A stretch of DNA of 64,000 nucleotides from Marinirhabdus sp963793275 (GTDB lineage: Bacteria > Bacteroidota > Bacteroidia > Flavobacteriales > Flavobacteriaceae): positions 62,001 to 126,000 of the forward strand of contig CAWBZL010000002.1 of the NCBI GenBank assembly GCA_963793275.1. Reading direction: 5' to 3'. This document shows positions 1 through 7,478 of the stretch, one piece after another. The notes below the pieces were generated by a model, which had not been told where the DNA came from, made no database searches, and was given only the letters and a program-made list of their open reading frames with translations. Within the stretch, counting starts at the first letter, position 1. Every line of letters starts with the position of its first letter. The position numbers and the translations under genes were made by a program.

Positions 1-1
1 A

Positions 2-361
2 GCAGGGCAAACAGCATATATCCAAATTGCTACCATAGAAGCCACCTATAGCAACGAAGATAAAAGTAAAGTGTTTAAAGTTACTGTGCTCGATGGAGCA
101 GGAGAGATGGGTGCTTCAGCAACGGCCGGGATACGAATGATGCTTTCTATGGATATGGAAGAAGAGGATGAGTACAAAATGAAGCGAACTGTAAAAAAAG
201 GGGATATAAAGGCCATTGAAGAATACAGAAAAAACAATAACAACACGAGCATTCAACTTATGCACGGGAAGCGGTTTTATATTCAAGCCAACAGTACCAA
301 TATGGATGTAGACGAAACCTGGGATGCCATAGATGAGCTGGATCTGGACGAGTTAGGATAA
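2..361 (+). CDS. C-terminal part of an unknown protein (5' truncated by window edge)
   Basis: The reading frame is open from the first bases of the window to a TAA at 359-361, so this is the last 119 codons of a longer gene; the GTG at 71 is internal. The visible part is very acidic and charged, with a Glu/Asp-rich tail (ending DELDLDELG), a Met-rich stretch (MMLSMDMEEE) and a run of four Asn. No membrane segment or known motif is seen. I do not recognise the family. A strong terminator follows at once, so it ends its transcript. Confidence 0.7.
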   Translation, partial: AGQTAYIQIATIEATYSNEDKSKVFKVTVLDGAGEMGASATAGIRMMLSMDMEEEDEYKMKRTVKKGDIKAIEEYRKNNNNTSIQLMHGKRFYIQANSTNMDVDETWDAIDELDLDELG

Positions 362-384
362 CATCATTCATTTTAAAAATTATA

Positions 385-414
385 AACCGGGAGCATTAGC
401 TTCCGGTTTTTTTT
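385..414 (+). terminator. Rho-independent terminator
   Basis: A 10-bp stem (AACCGGGAGC / GCTTCCGGTT, one G-U pair) with an ATTA loop is followed by six further T. It lies 23 bases past the stop of the first gene. Confidence 0.85.
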
Positions 415-618
415 GTGGTTACACCTAACGCATTATCAATTATATAAGCGCATTATAATCTTTTTTTTACCTAATAATCATCCAGTCAGTTATACAACAT
501 ATTAGTATTAAACAAGGTATTTATTAGTATAAGGGGGGTGTTTAACCCACAAAATAATCAGTTGTTTCACCAAGCGCTTTTGGAGTTATTACCTACCGTT
601 TAAAGGATCCCTGTCTTC

Positions 619-626
619 TACTTTTG
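619..626 (+). promoter_or_regulatory. Possible -7 box (TAnnTTTG) for the T9SS gene
   Basis: TACTTTTG matches the flavobacterial -7 consensus and would start a transcript about 80 bases before the ATG at 715. The usual TTG 17-23 bases upstream is not present, so this is weak. Confidence 0.3.
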
Positions 627-714
627 GAACATTAATAAATGCAGCATACTTGGCGCAACCTGAAAAGCCAATAAATAGAGTAGGGACATTCAAAACTTAA
701 AAATTTTAGAACTC

Positions 715-2464
715 ATGAAAAAATTAGTTACACTATCGGTTTGCTTGCTAAGCATTTTTGCAGCAACCGCACAATCATTAAATGAAGATGCTACAGGGAC
801 AACGCTTCAAAATCCGGAGAGAACACCTCTGTTAGAAACTTTATACCTGGAGCAAACGTACTTAGACGAGAACGGAACGGCTCAGGAAATTGAAGCTAAC
901 AGACTCGCCATTAAAGATGCCTGGACAGCTGTAAACCCAGCTATCGGAGACCTTTACAAATCTATAAATGCTCCAAAATACGATAGATTAGGACAAGGAG
1001 CAACACCGTATATTCCCGGAGAAATTGTAGAACGCCCGGAACCACTCCCTATGACAAGAGATTGGGGAGATGATATTTTAGTGCGTAACGATTTTGTGGA
1101 TGGTATAGATATGACCGCAACGCTAAACACAGGAGATTTATATCTGGGGATGTACGAAAATGATATTGATGCCGGAGGTACTCAGGATGGAATTTATATA
1201 TACAGGTCTACAGACAACGGTGTTACCTGGAACCTTTTCGGAGAACAGCAGGTGCTTACCCCGGTAAGAAAAATACAATTAATATCTTTAGATGGAACAG
1301 GAGACCAGTATATTTTAGCATTTCTCCAATTTGAGAATGGTTTATTTCAGGTTGCACGCTGGAATACTGCAACCGCAGCATTCGATTTTGATACTATTTC
1401 TAATGATGTTACAGATTTTGGAGTAGATAGAAATTTCCCTACCAGCACAAATACAATGAGGGTTTTAGCAACCTATTTAAAAGACGACGCGTGTAGTACC
1501 GAGGTCTTTTCCGCAAGAAGCACTTCTGGTGAATATGGATTTAACTGGGTAGACGAAGTTTCTGTAGATAACGTATGTGGTGCCCAATTGGACTTTACCT
1601 ACGCCAGAGCCGGAGATACTTTTGTTACCTATACAGGAATTGCAACAGGAAATTTATATGTAAACGCTAACGATGCTTTTAATGACCCTGTTTCATGGAC
1701 ACCACGAGAAACGCTGGAAACGGGAGGCGTTAGAGAAACCTTGAACCCAACCATACGAGCAGCAAGGCTGGCAATTCCTGATGAAAAAGTAGTTGTTTGG
1801 GCATCGGACACGTGCAGATGGCTCAACAGGTAACTTTAATGGTGTTGGCTATCTTAGAGAAAGTGGCGGTGCTTTTAGCGTGTTTTCAAACTTTGGCTCT
1901 GGTGGTGCCAACTGGAACATTGCACACACAGACGGTTGGATTAGAAGAACTGAAGATGTAGAAACTATCCGTTTTAGTTATGTTCGTGATAATATAGATA
2001 ATTCTGAAAACAGTGTAAATAGATCGATAAGCTTTAATGGAACGAATTTCGATGCTTTTGAACCCGTTGCAGATAACCCGATTGATGTATTTGACGGATT
2101 CCCGTCTGTTATGGCAGAAACCGCAGATGAAGAACCGTGTATGGCATTTGCAGGAACCAATGGTGGAAGAGGTTTTGGACTGTATTTTGACACGCGTGCC
2201 GAAGTACTTTCGGTAGAAGAGAACAGCATTAACGGACTTACTTATTTCCCAAACCCTACGAATAATGTATTGCACGTACAAGCGAACACAAATTTAAACA
2301 GTGTGTCGTTGTATAGTATCACTGGAGCAAAAGTAATGGACGTAATAAATAACGAGCCAACCAATAGTATTTCTGTGAACACCAGTAACCTGGCTGCCGG
2401 AATTTACGTATTAAACGTAACAGCAGGTTCACAAACCGGGACGTATAAGGTTGTGAAGCAATAA
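715..2464 (+). pseudogene. Secreted BNR/sialidase-like protein with T9SS type A sorting domain, frameshifted
   Basis: Two overlapping frames (715-1833 and 1793-2464) together give one protein of about 583 residues. It starts with a signal peptide (MKKLVTLSVCLLSIFAATAQ). Near residue 165 it carries an Asp-box-like motif (YRSTDNGVTW), as in BNR / sialidase beta-propellers. It ends with a Por-secretion sorting domain of about 75 residues (YFPNPTNN at its start, GTYKVVKQ at the end), so it should be exported by type IX secretion. The break lies between 1793 and 1833: WASDT in the first frame continues as RADGSTG in the second if two bases (CG) are missing near 1811. A single inserted base would also fit. 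Neither half has an independent function: one lacks the sorting signal, the other the signal peptide. The substrate is unknown. Confidence 0.8.
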
Positions 2465-2492
2465 CCTTGTATTTTTTTTCGTAGTAATGCTG

Positions 2493-2533
2493 AAAATGGG
2501 TTGAAGGAAACTTTAACCCGTTTTCTATTTTTT
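2493..2533 (+). terminator. Rho-independent terminator after the T9SS gene
   Basis: A 9-bp stem GGGTTGAAG / CTTTAACCC (one G-U pair) closed by a GAAA tetraloop, with outer A-T pairs and the T-rich tract TTTTCTATTTTTT behind it. Confidence 0.8.
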
Positions 2534-2622
2534 CAGTCCTAAAAAAAGAAGCTTTGTATTGCTGAAATTTTGTCTACTAGAAACCCGTCAGGGAATTTAA
2601 CCGGACCACACGACTCAACATC

Positions 2623-2657
2623 TAAAAAGAAAAGCCCGTTATTAAAAAACGGGCTTT
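2623..2657 (-). terminator. Rho-independent terminator of the nrdBA operon
   Basis: Stem AAAGCCCGTT (2631-2640) with AACGGGCTTT (2648-2657) and a 7-base loop. On the minus strand it is followed by CTTTTT from 2628 to 2623. It sits 24 bases past the nrdA stop. The T-run on the other side makes it work from both directions. Confidence 0.8.
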
Positions 2658-2680
2658 TTGGTTACTTAGTTACGGGTTTG

Positions 2681-4462
2681 TTATGCTTCACAACTAGCAC
2701 AATCTTTCTTTTGCTTAAATTTTTGTGCAGCATTCATACTGTGTTGGTAATACAGGGATTTTAATCCCAGTTTCCACGCTGTAATATGAATGTGGTTAAT
2801 GTCCTTGGTAGGCATATCCGGGTGCACAATAATATTTACAGATTGTCCCTGGTCAATATGATTTTGTCTGTTTGCAGCCTGATAGATAATATCCATCTGG
2901 TCTATTTCAGAATACGTTTTAAATACGTCTTTTTCTTCTTCAGTTAAAAAATCCAGATGCTGTACAGAGCCATCACGATCGCGAATATCTCTCCATACAT
3001 CTGGTGTATCCATACCTTTTTCTTGTAATAACGCTTCTAAATAAGAGTTTTTAATGGTTGTTTTTATCTTAGCAATATCTTTCACATAAATATTGGACCA
3101 GATAGGCTCAATACCCTGCGAAACCTGCCCTAAAATAAATGCCGAAGATGTTGTAGGTGCAACTGCATTAAGCGTGGCATTTCTTCTTCCGTAGCCTTCC
3201 AATACTTTTGGCTCACCAAATTTTTCAGCAAGTTCTTCAGATGCTTTGTAGGAACGCTCCTTTATTTCTCTGAAAATTTCACTGTTGAGGTTGAAAGCTT
3301 CCTGGCTGTTAAAAGCAAGCATTTTAGATTGTAATAATGAGTGCCAACCCAAAACACCTAAACCTAACGCCCTGTTTTCTTTTGCAAAGTTATAAGCGCG
3401 CTCCATAAACAAGAATGTCTGGCGGTCTTCCCTGTCTTCTGAATTTTTATACGTTTCTAACTTTTCAAGAAATTCTGTAATTACGGCATCTAAGAAAAAC
3501 ACCATCGTTTCTACAGCGTCCGTATCTTTCCATTTATCGTAATGCAGTACGTTAATACTGGAGAGTACACATACAAAAGACCAATCGTGGTTAGACGGCA
3601 ACATAATTTCTGTACACAGGTTACTTGCGTAGATCTTGTGATCTTTGTCTTTATAAACATCGGCAGCGTTGTTATTTGCATTGTCTGTAAAGAACACGTA
3701 TGGATATCCCATTTCGCCACGACTTTGCAGTACTTTTGCCCAGATGGTTCTCTTTTTTACATCACCATCTATCATGTGCTGCATCCACTCGTTGGTAACA
3801 GTAACCCCGTGCGTAAGTTCCTGGATTGGGTTTCCTTCACTTCCTATCTCAAGAAACTCCATAATGTCCGGATGTTCAATAGGTAGATAAGGAGAAAAAC
3901 GACCACGACGTACAGATCCCTGGCTCACAACATCTACCATAGATTCAAACAGGCGCATAATATGCACAGCACCTGAGGCTTCGCCATTATTTTTAATAGC
4001 TGCTCCACGAGGACGTATTTTTCCGAAATAACCGGAAGTTCCTCCGCCTAATTTGGACATCATTCCCACTTCAGACTGGGTGTAGAGAATATTCCCAATA
4101 TCGTCGTCTATGTGCGACCCAAAGCAACTAATTGGCAATCCACGTTTTTTCCCAAAATTGGACCATACAGGAGATGCTAAGGAGTAATACCCCTCAGACA
4201 TATACTTGAAAAATTTATCGGCGTAGCCGGGCATTTGCAAAATTTCCTCCGCACGATCGGCTACTTCCCTAATACGCTGTTCCGGGCTTACACCTTCGGT
4301 AAGGTACCCCGCCTCCAGAAAATTACGACTGTTTTCGTTGAGCCATGAAAAAGCCTCGTTGGTAGCAGCACTTTTAGAAAGCGCTCCTTTTCTCGCAGCA
4401 AGTAAATCGCTGTTTGTAGTTGTTTTTTGTTCTCCCTGAATTGTTGTTTTTTGTTCTTGCAT
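2681..4462 (-). CDS. nrdA: Ribonucleoside-diphosphate reductase, alpha (catalytic) subunit, class I
   Basis: Reduces ribonucleotides to deoxyribonucleotides for DNA synthesis, paired with the beta subunit encoded just upstream. Visible active-site residues are N281, C283 and E285 in NLCTEIMLP (the radical cysteine and its helpers), the redox pair C113 (PISCFGSH) and C298 (FVCVLSS), and a C-terminal CxxC (C588, C591) that shuttles electrons from thioredoxin or glutaredoxin. At 593 residues it is shorter than the roughly 750-residue enzymes because it has no N-terminal ATP-cone: the core begins near residue 30. The cone is found on the partner NrdB instead. It starts three bases after the nrdB stop, so the two are co-transcribed with nrdB first. 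Confidence 0.95.
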   Translation of the reverse strand: MQEQKTTIQGEQKTTTNSDLLAARKGALSKSAATNEAFSWLNENSRNFLEAGYLTEGVSPEQRIREVADRAEEILQMPGYADKFFKYMSEGYYSLASPVWSNFGKKRGLPISCFGSHIDDDIGNILYTQSEVGMMSKLGGGTSGYFGKIRPRGAAIKNNGEASGAVHIMRLFESMVDVVSQGSVRRGRFSPYLPIEHPDIMEFLEIGSEGNPIQELTHGVTVTNEWMQHMIDGDVKKRTIWAKVLQSRGEMGYPYVFFTDNANNNAADVYKDKDHKIYASNLCTEIMLPSNHDWSFVCVLSSINVLHYDKWKDTDAVETMVFFLDAVITEFLEKLETYKNSEDREDRQTFLFMERAYNFAKENRALGLGVLGWHSLLQSKMLAFNSQEAFNLNSEIFREIKERSYKASEELAEKFGEPKVLEGYGRRNATLNAVAPTTSSAFILGQVSQGIEPIWSNIYVKDIAKIKTTIKNSYLEALLQEKGMDTPDVWRDIRDRDGSVQHLDFLTEEEKDVFKTYSEIDQMDIIYQAANRQNHIDQGQSVNIIVHPDMPTKDINHIHITAWKLGLKSLYYQHSMNAAQKFKQKKDCASCEA

Positions 4463-4465
4463 AAT

Positions 4466-5740
4466 TTAAAAAAGGTCGTCGCTGGTTATACTTTGGGTTC
4501 TTTTGCTATAATTTACAGATCGTTTTACGAAGAAATCGCCGTGTTTTGTTCCAATAATCTCGTCGTCAAACCATTCGGTCTCGCCTACTAGGGCTTCATC
4601 TACTTCAAATACTGCTTTAATTCCAATGCTCTCTAAAGATTTGTTGAAACGGTTTTTAAGAAATTCGTTTATCACGTCTTTAGGTAAGAAATCTAATTCT
4701 CCATCTTCAAAAATCCAATCCACTAAGTTTCCTTCAGCTTCAAAGGCAGATTTACAAAGGCTTCTAATTTTTTCATGATATTCTGGCGTAAACCATTCCG
4801 GGTGTTCCTGCTGTAAAATTTTAATAAGGTCTATACCAAAATCTCCGTGAATTTGTTCTTCTTTAGAGGTAGCTTCTACCACATTCGAAATTCCCTTCAG
4901 CATATTTTTATGCTTGTTGAAAGCCATAATAATTAAGAATTGGGAAAACAAAGAAACGTGCTCTATAAATAAAGAGAACAACAAAACTGCTTCTGCGTAT
5001 GCCTTATCGTCATCACTTTTGGAATTGCGCAATGCAGTTTCCAGATATTGTACGCGCTTCATAATCACCGGCTTCTTCTTCAGCGCCTTAAATTCTTTAT
5101 TTAATCCAAGAATTTCAATAAGGTGTGAATACGCATCTGCGTGACGCACCTCACTTTCGGCAAATGTAGAACCTACGGCACCAATTTCTGGCTTAGGCAT
5201 TCTGTGGTATAAATCGCCCCAAAAAGATTTTACGGCAACTTCAATTTGAGAAATAGCCAGCATAGTATTTTTTATAGCACTGCGCTCTACCGATGTTAAT
5301 CTGGTTTTGAAATCCTGAATATCGCTCGTGAAGTTAAATTCAGAATGAATCCAATAGGAATGTCTAATGGCAGGAACATATTCATACAATTGCGGATATT
5401 CGTAAGGTTTTAGGCTTATTCGTTTTTCAAAAATATCGGTTTTTCGTTCCTGAGCTCTTTTATTCCGGTAAAGGATGTATGCTTTTGCTACTTCAGGAAA
5501 GCCACATTCCATTAATTTTGTTTCTACAATATCTTGTACCTCTTCTATGGTTGGGGTGTAGTTTGTATCTTTTTCTTTTCGCTCCAGCAATACCTTGTAT
5601 ACTGCTATTGCTACATTTTGAGCTTCCTCCTCAGACCCTGCGGTTACTGCGCTCATAGCTTTAAGCACCGCAGCCGTAATATTGTCTAAATTGAAGGGTC
5701 TCGTTTTATTATCCCTCTTAATAATGTGTGTAATTTCCAT
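4466..5740 (-). CDS. nrdB: Ribonucleoside-diphosphate reductase, beta subunit with N-terminal ATP-cone
   Basis: Radical-generating subunit, 424 residues. Residues 3-100 form an ATP-cone (basic start THIIKRDNKTRPF, end AKAYILYRNKRAQER), the allosteric on/off switch that normally sits on NrdA. The ferritin-like core then follows, with dimetal ligands E167, E197, H200, E260, E295 and H298 (ESEVRH and EEQIH motifs) and a tyrosine at 204, four residues after the first His, as in tyrosyl-radical enzymes. The C-terminal tail (TSDDLF) should dock NrdA. In Leeuwenhoekiella blandensis this arrangement is established: ATP gives active dimers, dATP inactive tetramers, and a Mn(III)Mn(IV) centre is reported. 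The metal here cannot be read from sequence. Confidence 0.95.
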   Translation of the reverse strand: MEITHIIKRDNKTRPFNLDNITAAVLKAMSAVTAGSEEEAQNVAIAVYKVLLERKEKDTNYTPTIEEVQDIVETKLMECGFPEVAKAYILYRNKRAQERKTDIFEKRISLKPYEYPQLYEYVPAIRHSYWIHSEFNFTSDIQDFKTRLTSVERSAIKNTMLAISQIEVAVKSFWGDLYHRMPKPEIGAVGSTFAESEVRHADAYSHLIEILGLNKEFKALKKKPVIMKRVQYLETALRNSKSDDDKAYAEAVLLFSLFIEHVSLFSQFLIIMAFNKHKNMLKGISNVVEATSKEEQIHGDFGIDLIKILQQEHPEWFTPEYHEKIRSLCKSAFEAEGNLVDWIFEDGELDFLPKDVINEFLKNRFNKSLESIGIKAVFEVDEALVGETEWFDDEIIGTKHGDFFVKRSVNYSKRTQSITSDDLF

Positions 5741-6268
5741 AATGCCCCAATCGTGTTTTTTGTTCTACTTCTGTTAGAGTAAATATCTCATTATTTTGAG
5801 CGCAAATCCACAGATTTTTATCTTGGTTCTCAACATGGTTATTAACAAAAGGTTAAGAAATGAGTGACGATGGGCTTTCATGCCAATATGCGAAATATTA
5901 ACACCAAATTGTTAAGAAGTATTGCAGGATTTTTTAAAACTGAAAGGCTCCCTTTTTATAAAAATTAATTAACAAATATAGGCTCCGGAAATAAGCATCT
6001 AAAGGCAAAAGGGATGGTTTATAGGATAAAGCAATATGTTATAAATCCCTTCAACACAGATATTAAACCAGTAAAAAACTACAACAACCAGAATAAGGTT
6101 AACGTATAAAAATTTCCGGATGGATACATTTGAACTCTTTTTGAAATTGTATAAAAATGAAACTAAAAAAATAGTTATTGCTTTTTTCTGCTTATAAGTT
6201 CAAGCGTTTTAAAACGAGGTTTTTTTTGAATTTGGAGTTATCAACAAATAAGATTTGCCCAATAAATT
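5741..6268. other. Intergenic region upstream of nrdB
   Basis: About 530 AT-rich bases without a convincing gene. It holds the candidate nrdB promoter, an imperfect hairpin at 6011-6049 (GGGAT..TTATA with TATAAATCCC) and the perfect 12-base palindrome CGTTTTAAAACG at 6205-6216. No NrdR-type box was recognised. The stretch from 6269 to 6332 probably belongs to the C-terminus of the next gene. Confidence 0.5.
5803..5833 (-). promoter_or_regulatory. Candidate promoter of nrdBA
   Basis: Read on the minus strand: TTG (5831-5833), 20 bases, then TGGATTTG (5803-5810). This matches TTG-N(17-23)-TAnnTTTG except for one base. It lies about 63 bases before the nrdB start. Confidence 0.35.
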
Positions 6269-6332
6269 TTAGACAACCTCTTTTAATACTTTAAATAAGA
6301 ATTGTAACGTTTCAAATTCAGGTTTTCCAAAA

Positions 6333-6779
6333 TCACGCACATTGAAAAGATCGTCCTGTTTCATATTGAAACAAGGCCGAAACATCCATCGTATTTTCAA
6401 TAGTGTCTAGTTTACAGAGCACCGTAATTGTAGCGCACAATCCATCAAATAAAATTGCTTTATCCTGTGGGTTTGAGGGTTTAAAGTGAGCATGATGAAG
6501 CGGTAATTGATACCCGCAACCCTGTAAAAAAGCATTTTCTATACAAAGTAATTCTGAAGGTAAATATCCGCAAAACCGCCTTCCCATCGTTTCGTGAACT
6601 TTCCCAACATAATTCAATGTAAAAGATCCGTGATGATCTGAAAGATGTTTCCAGGCTTCGTTTCCATCCAATATGGACCCAACAGCACATTGTGTACAGC
6701 ATTCCGGATTTAATGTGTCGTCATGAAATGCGGCGTATAATTTATCTATAGCAGCTTCAAATCTTGGAGTCCTTTTCAT
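6333..6779 (-). CDS. Cys-rich conserved Flavobacteriia protein (often labelled Na+-NQR subunit F), probably frameshifted near its end
   Basis: 148 residues as given. The family is small, soluble and found across Flavobacteriia. Visible hallmarks are NPECCTQCAVG (three Cys), KHLSDHHGSF, LNYVGKVHE and GCGYQLPLHHAHFKP, a Cys/His pattern that suggests a bound metal. The database label Na+-translocating NADH-quinone reductase subunit F is not supported: there is no FAD, NADH or 2Fe-2S motif. The tail TGRSFQCA looks wrong. In the next frame QYE would continue as KQDDLFNVRDFGKPEF and on to a stop at 6269-6271 if two A are missing at 6359-6361. The intact gene would then be 6269-6779, about 171 residues. 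Function unknown. It follows miaE by 59 bases. Confidence 0.75.
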   Translation of the reverse strand: MKRTPRFEAAIDKLYAAFHDDTLNPECCTQCAVGSILDGNEAWKHLSDHHGSFTLNYVGKVHETMGRRFCGYLPSELLCIENAFLQGCGYQLPLHHAHFKPSNPQDKAILFDGLCATITVLCKLDTIENTMDVSALFQYETGRSFQCA

Positions 6780-6838
6780 TATAAAAAATTTTTAGTAAAA
6801 AGATACAAAAAATTTGTGGAAGCTATGTTAACAAAACA

Positions 6839-7420
6839 CTAACCGTGGATGGTTTCGTTTTTTCCGTAGTTTTTAATTATTTGTCCTTCAAAATCTATGA
6901 GTTCCTGCCAGCGTTTGTCTACATCTACATCCTGCCCGTATTGGCGGGCAAAACCTAAAAATGTGGTGTAATGTCCCGCTTCACTTATCATTAATTCTCT
7001 ATAAAACTTTGAAAGTTCGGGGTCTTTTATTCGTTCAGAGAGTAGTTTAAAACGTTCGCAACTTCTGGCTTCAATCATTGCCGAAAATAAAAGCCTATCT
7101 ACCATAGATTGTTCCCTGCTTCCTCCCCGATTCATAAATTTGTACAGCTGGTTTACATAGTGATCTTTACGCTCACGGCCTAATTTGTAACCCCGTTCCT
7201 TAATGATTTCGTGTACCATTTCAAAATGCTCCAGCTCTTCTTTTGCCAGTTTTAAAAGTTCTGTTACCAAATCTTCATGTTGGCTGTTAAGCGTGATGAT
7301 GGTAATGGCATTGGTAGCTGCTTTTTGTTCGCACCAGGCGTGATCTGTTAATATTTCTTCCAGGTTGCTTTCTACAATGGTTACCCAACGAGGGTCTGTG
7401 GCTAATTTAAGATTGAGCAT
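6839..7420 (-). CDS. miaE: tRNA 2-methylthio-N6-isopentenyladenosine-37 hydroxylase
   Basis: A di-iron, oxygen-dependent enzyme that hydroxylates the isopentenyl side chain of ms2i6A at tRNA position 37. The 193-residue protein is a ferritin-like helical bundle with the expected Glu/His ligands in EELEHFEMVHE, EARSCERF and EAGHYTTF, and the family ending NYGKNETIHG. The frame is open further upstream to 7462, but homologues begin at MLNLKLATDPRW, so I use the ATG at 7420. It lies 58 bases after the TonB receptor gene and may be read from the same transcript. Confidence 0.92.
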   Translation of the reverse strand: MLNLKLATDPRWVTIVESNLEEILTDHAWCEQKAATNAITIITLNSQHEDLVTELLKLAKEELEHFEMVHEIIKERGYKLGRERKDHYVNQLYKFMNRGGSREQSMVDRLLFSAMIEARSCERFKLLSERIKDPELSKFYRELMISEAGHYTTFLGFARQYGQDVDVDKRWQELIDFEGQIIKNYGKNETIHG

Positions 7421-7478
7421 GGTTTTTGTTTTATTGTAGAGCTTTTGCCCAAAATTAAACATTTATGATTAATTGTGA

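Larger units (their letters stand above)
362..714. other. Intergenic region upstream of the BNR/T9SS gene
   Basis: These 353 bases hold the terminator at 385-414 and then AT-rich sequence with no convincing gene on either strand. A TACTTTTG at 619-626 fits the -7 box of Bacteroidota promoters for the gene starting at 715, but no TTG lies at the expected distance before it. A G-run (AAGGGGGG near 532-539) stands out but pairs with nothing obvious. Confidence 0.5.

Noticed and set aside
1793..1833. Programmed +1 frameshift in the T9SS gene
   Set aside because: No slippery sequence, rare-codon stall or downstream structure is evident, and several other genes in the window show similar lost bases.
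6205..6216. Palindrome CGTTTTAAAACG as terminator
   Set aside because: No loop can form and no gene end fits on the plus strand; kept only as a note in the intergenic entry.
6333..6779. Na+-translocating NADH-quinone reductase subunit F, as databases often call this family
   Set aside because: The protein is a third of the size of NqrF and lacks its iron-sulfur, FAD and NADH motifs.
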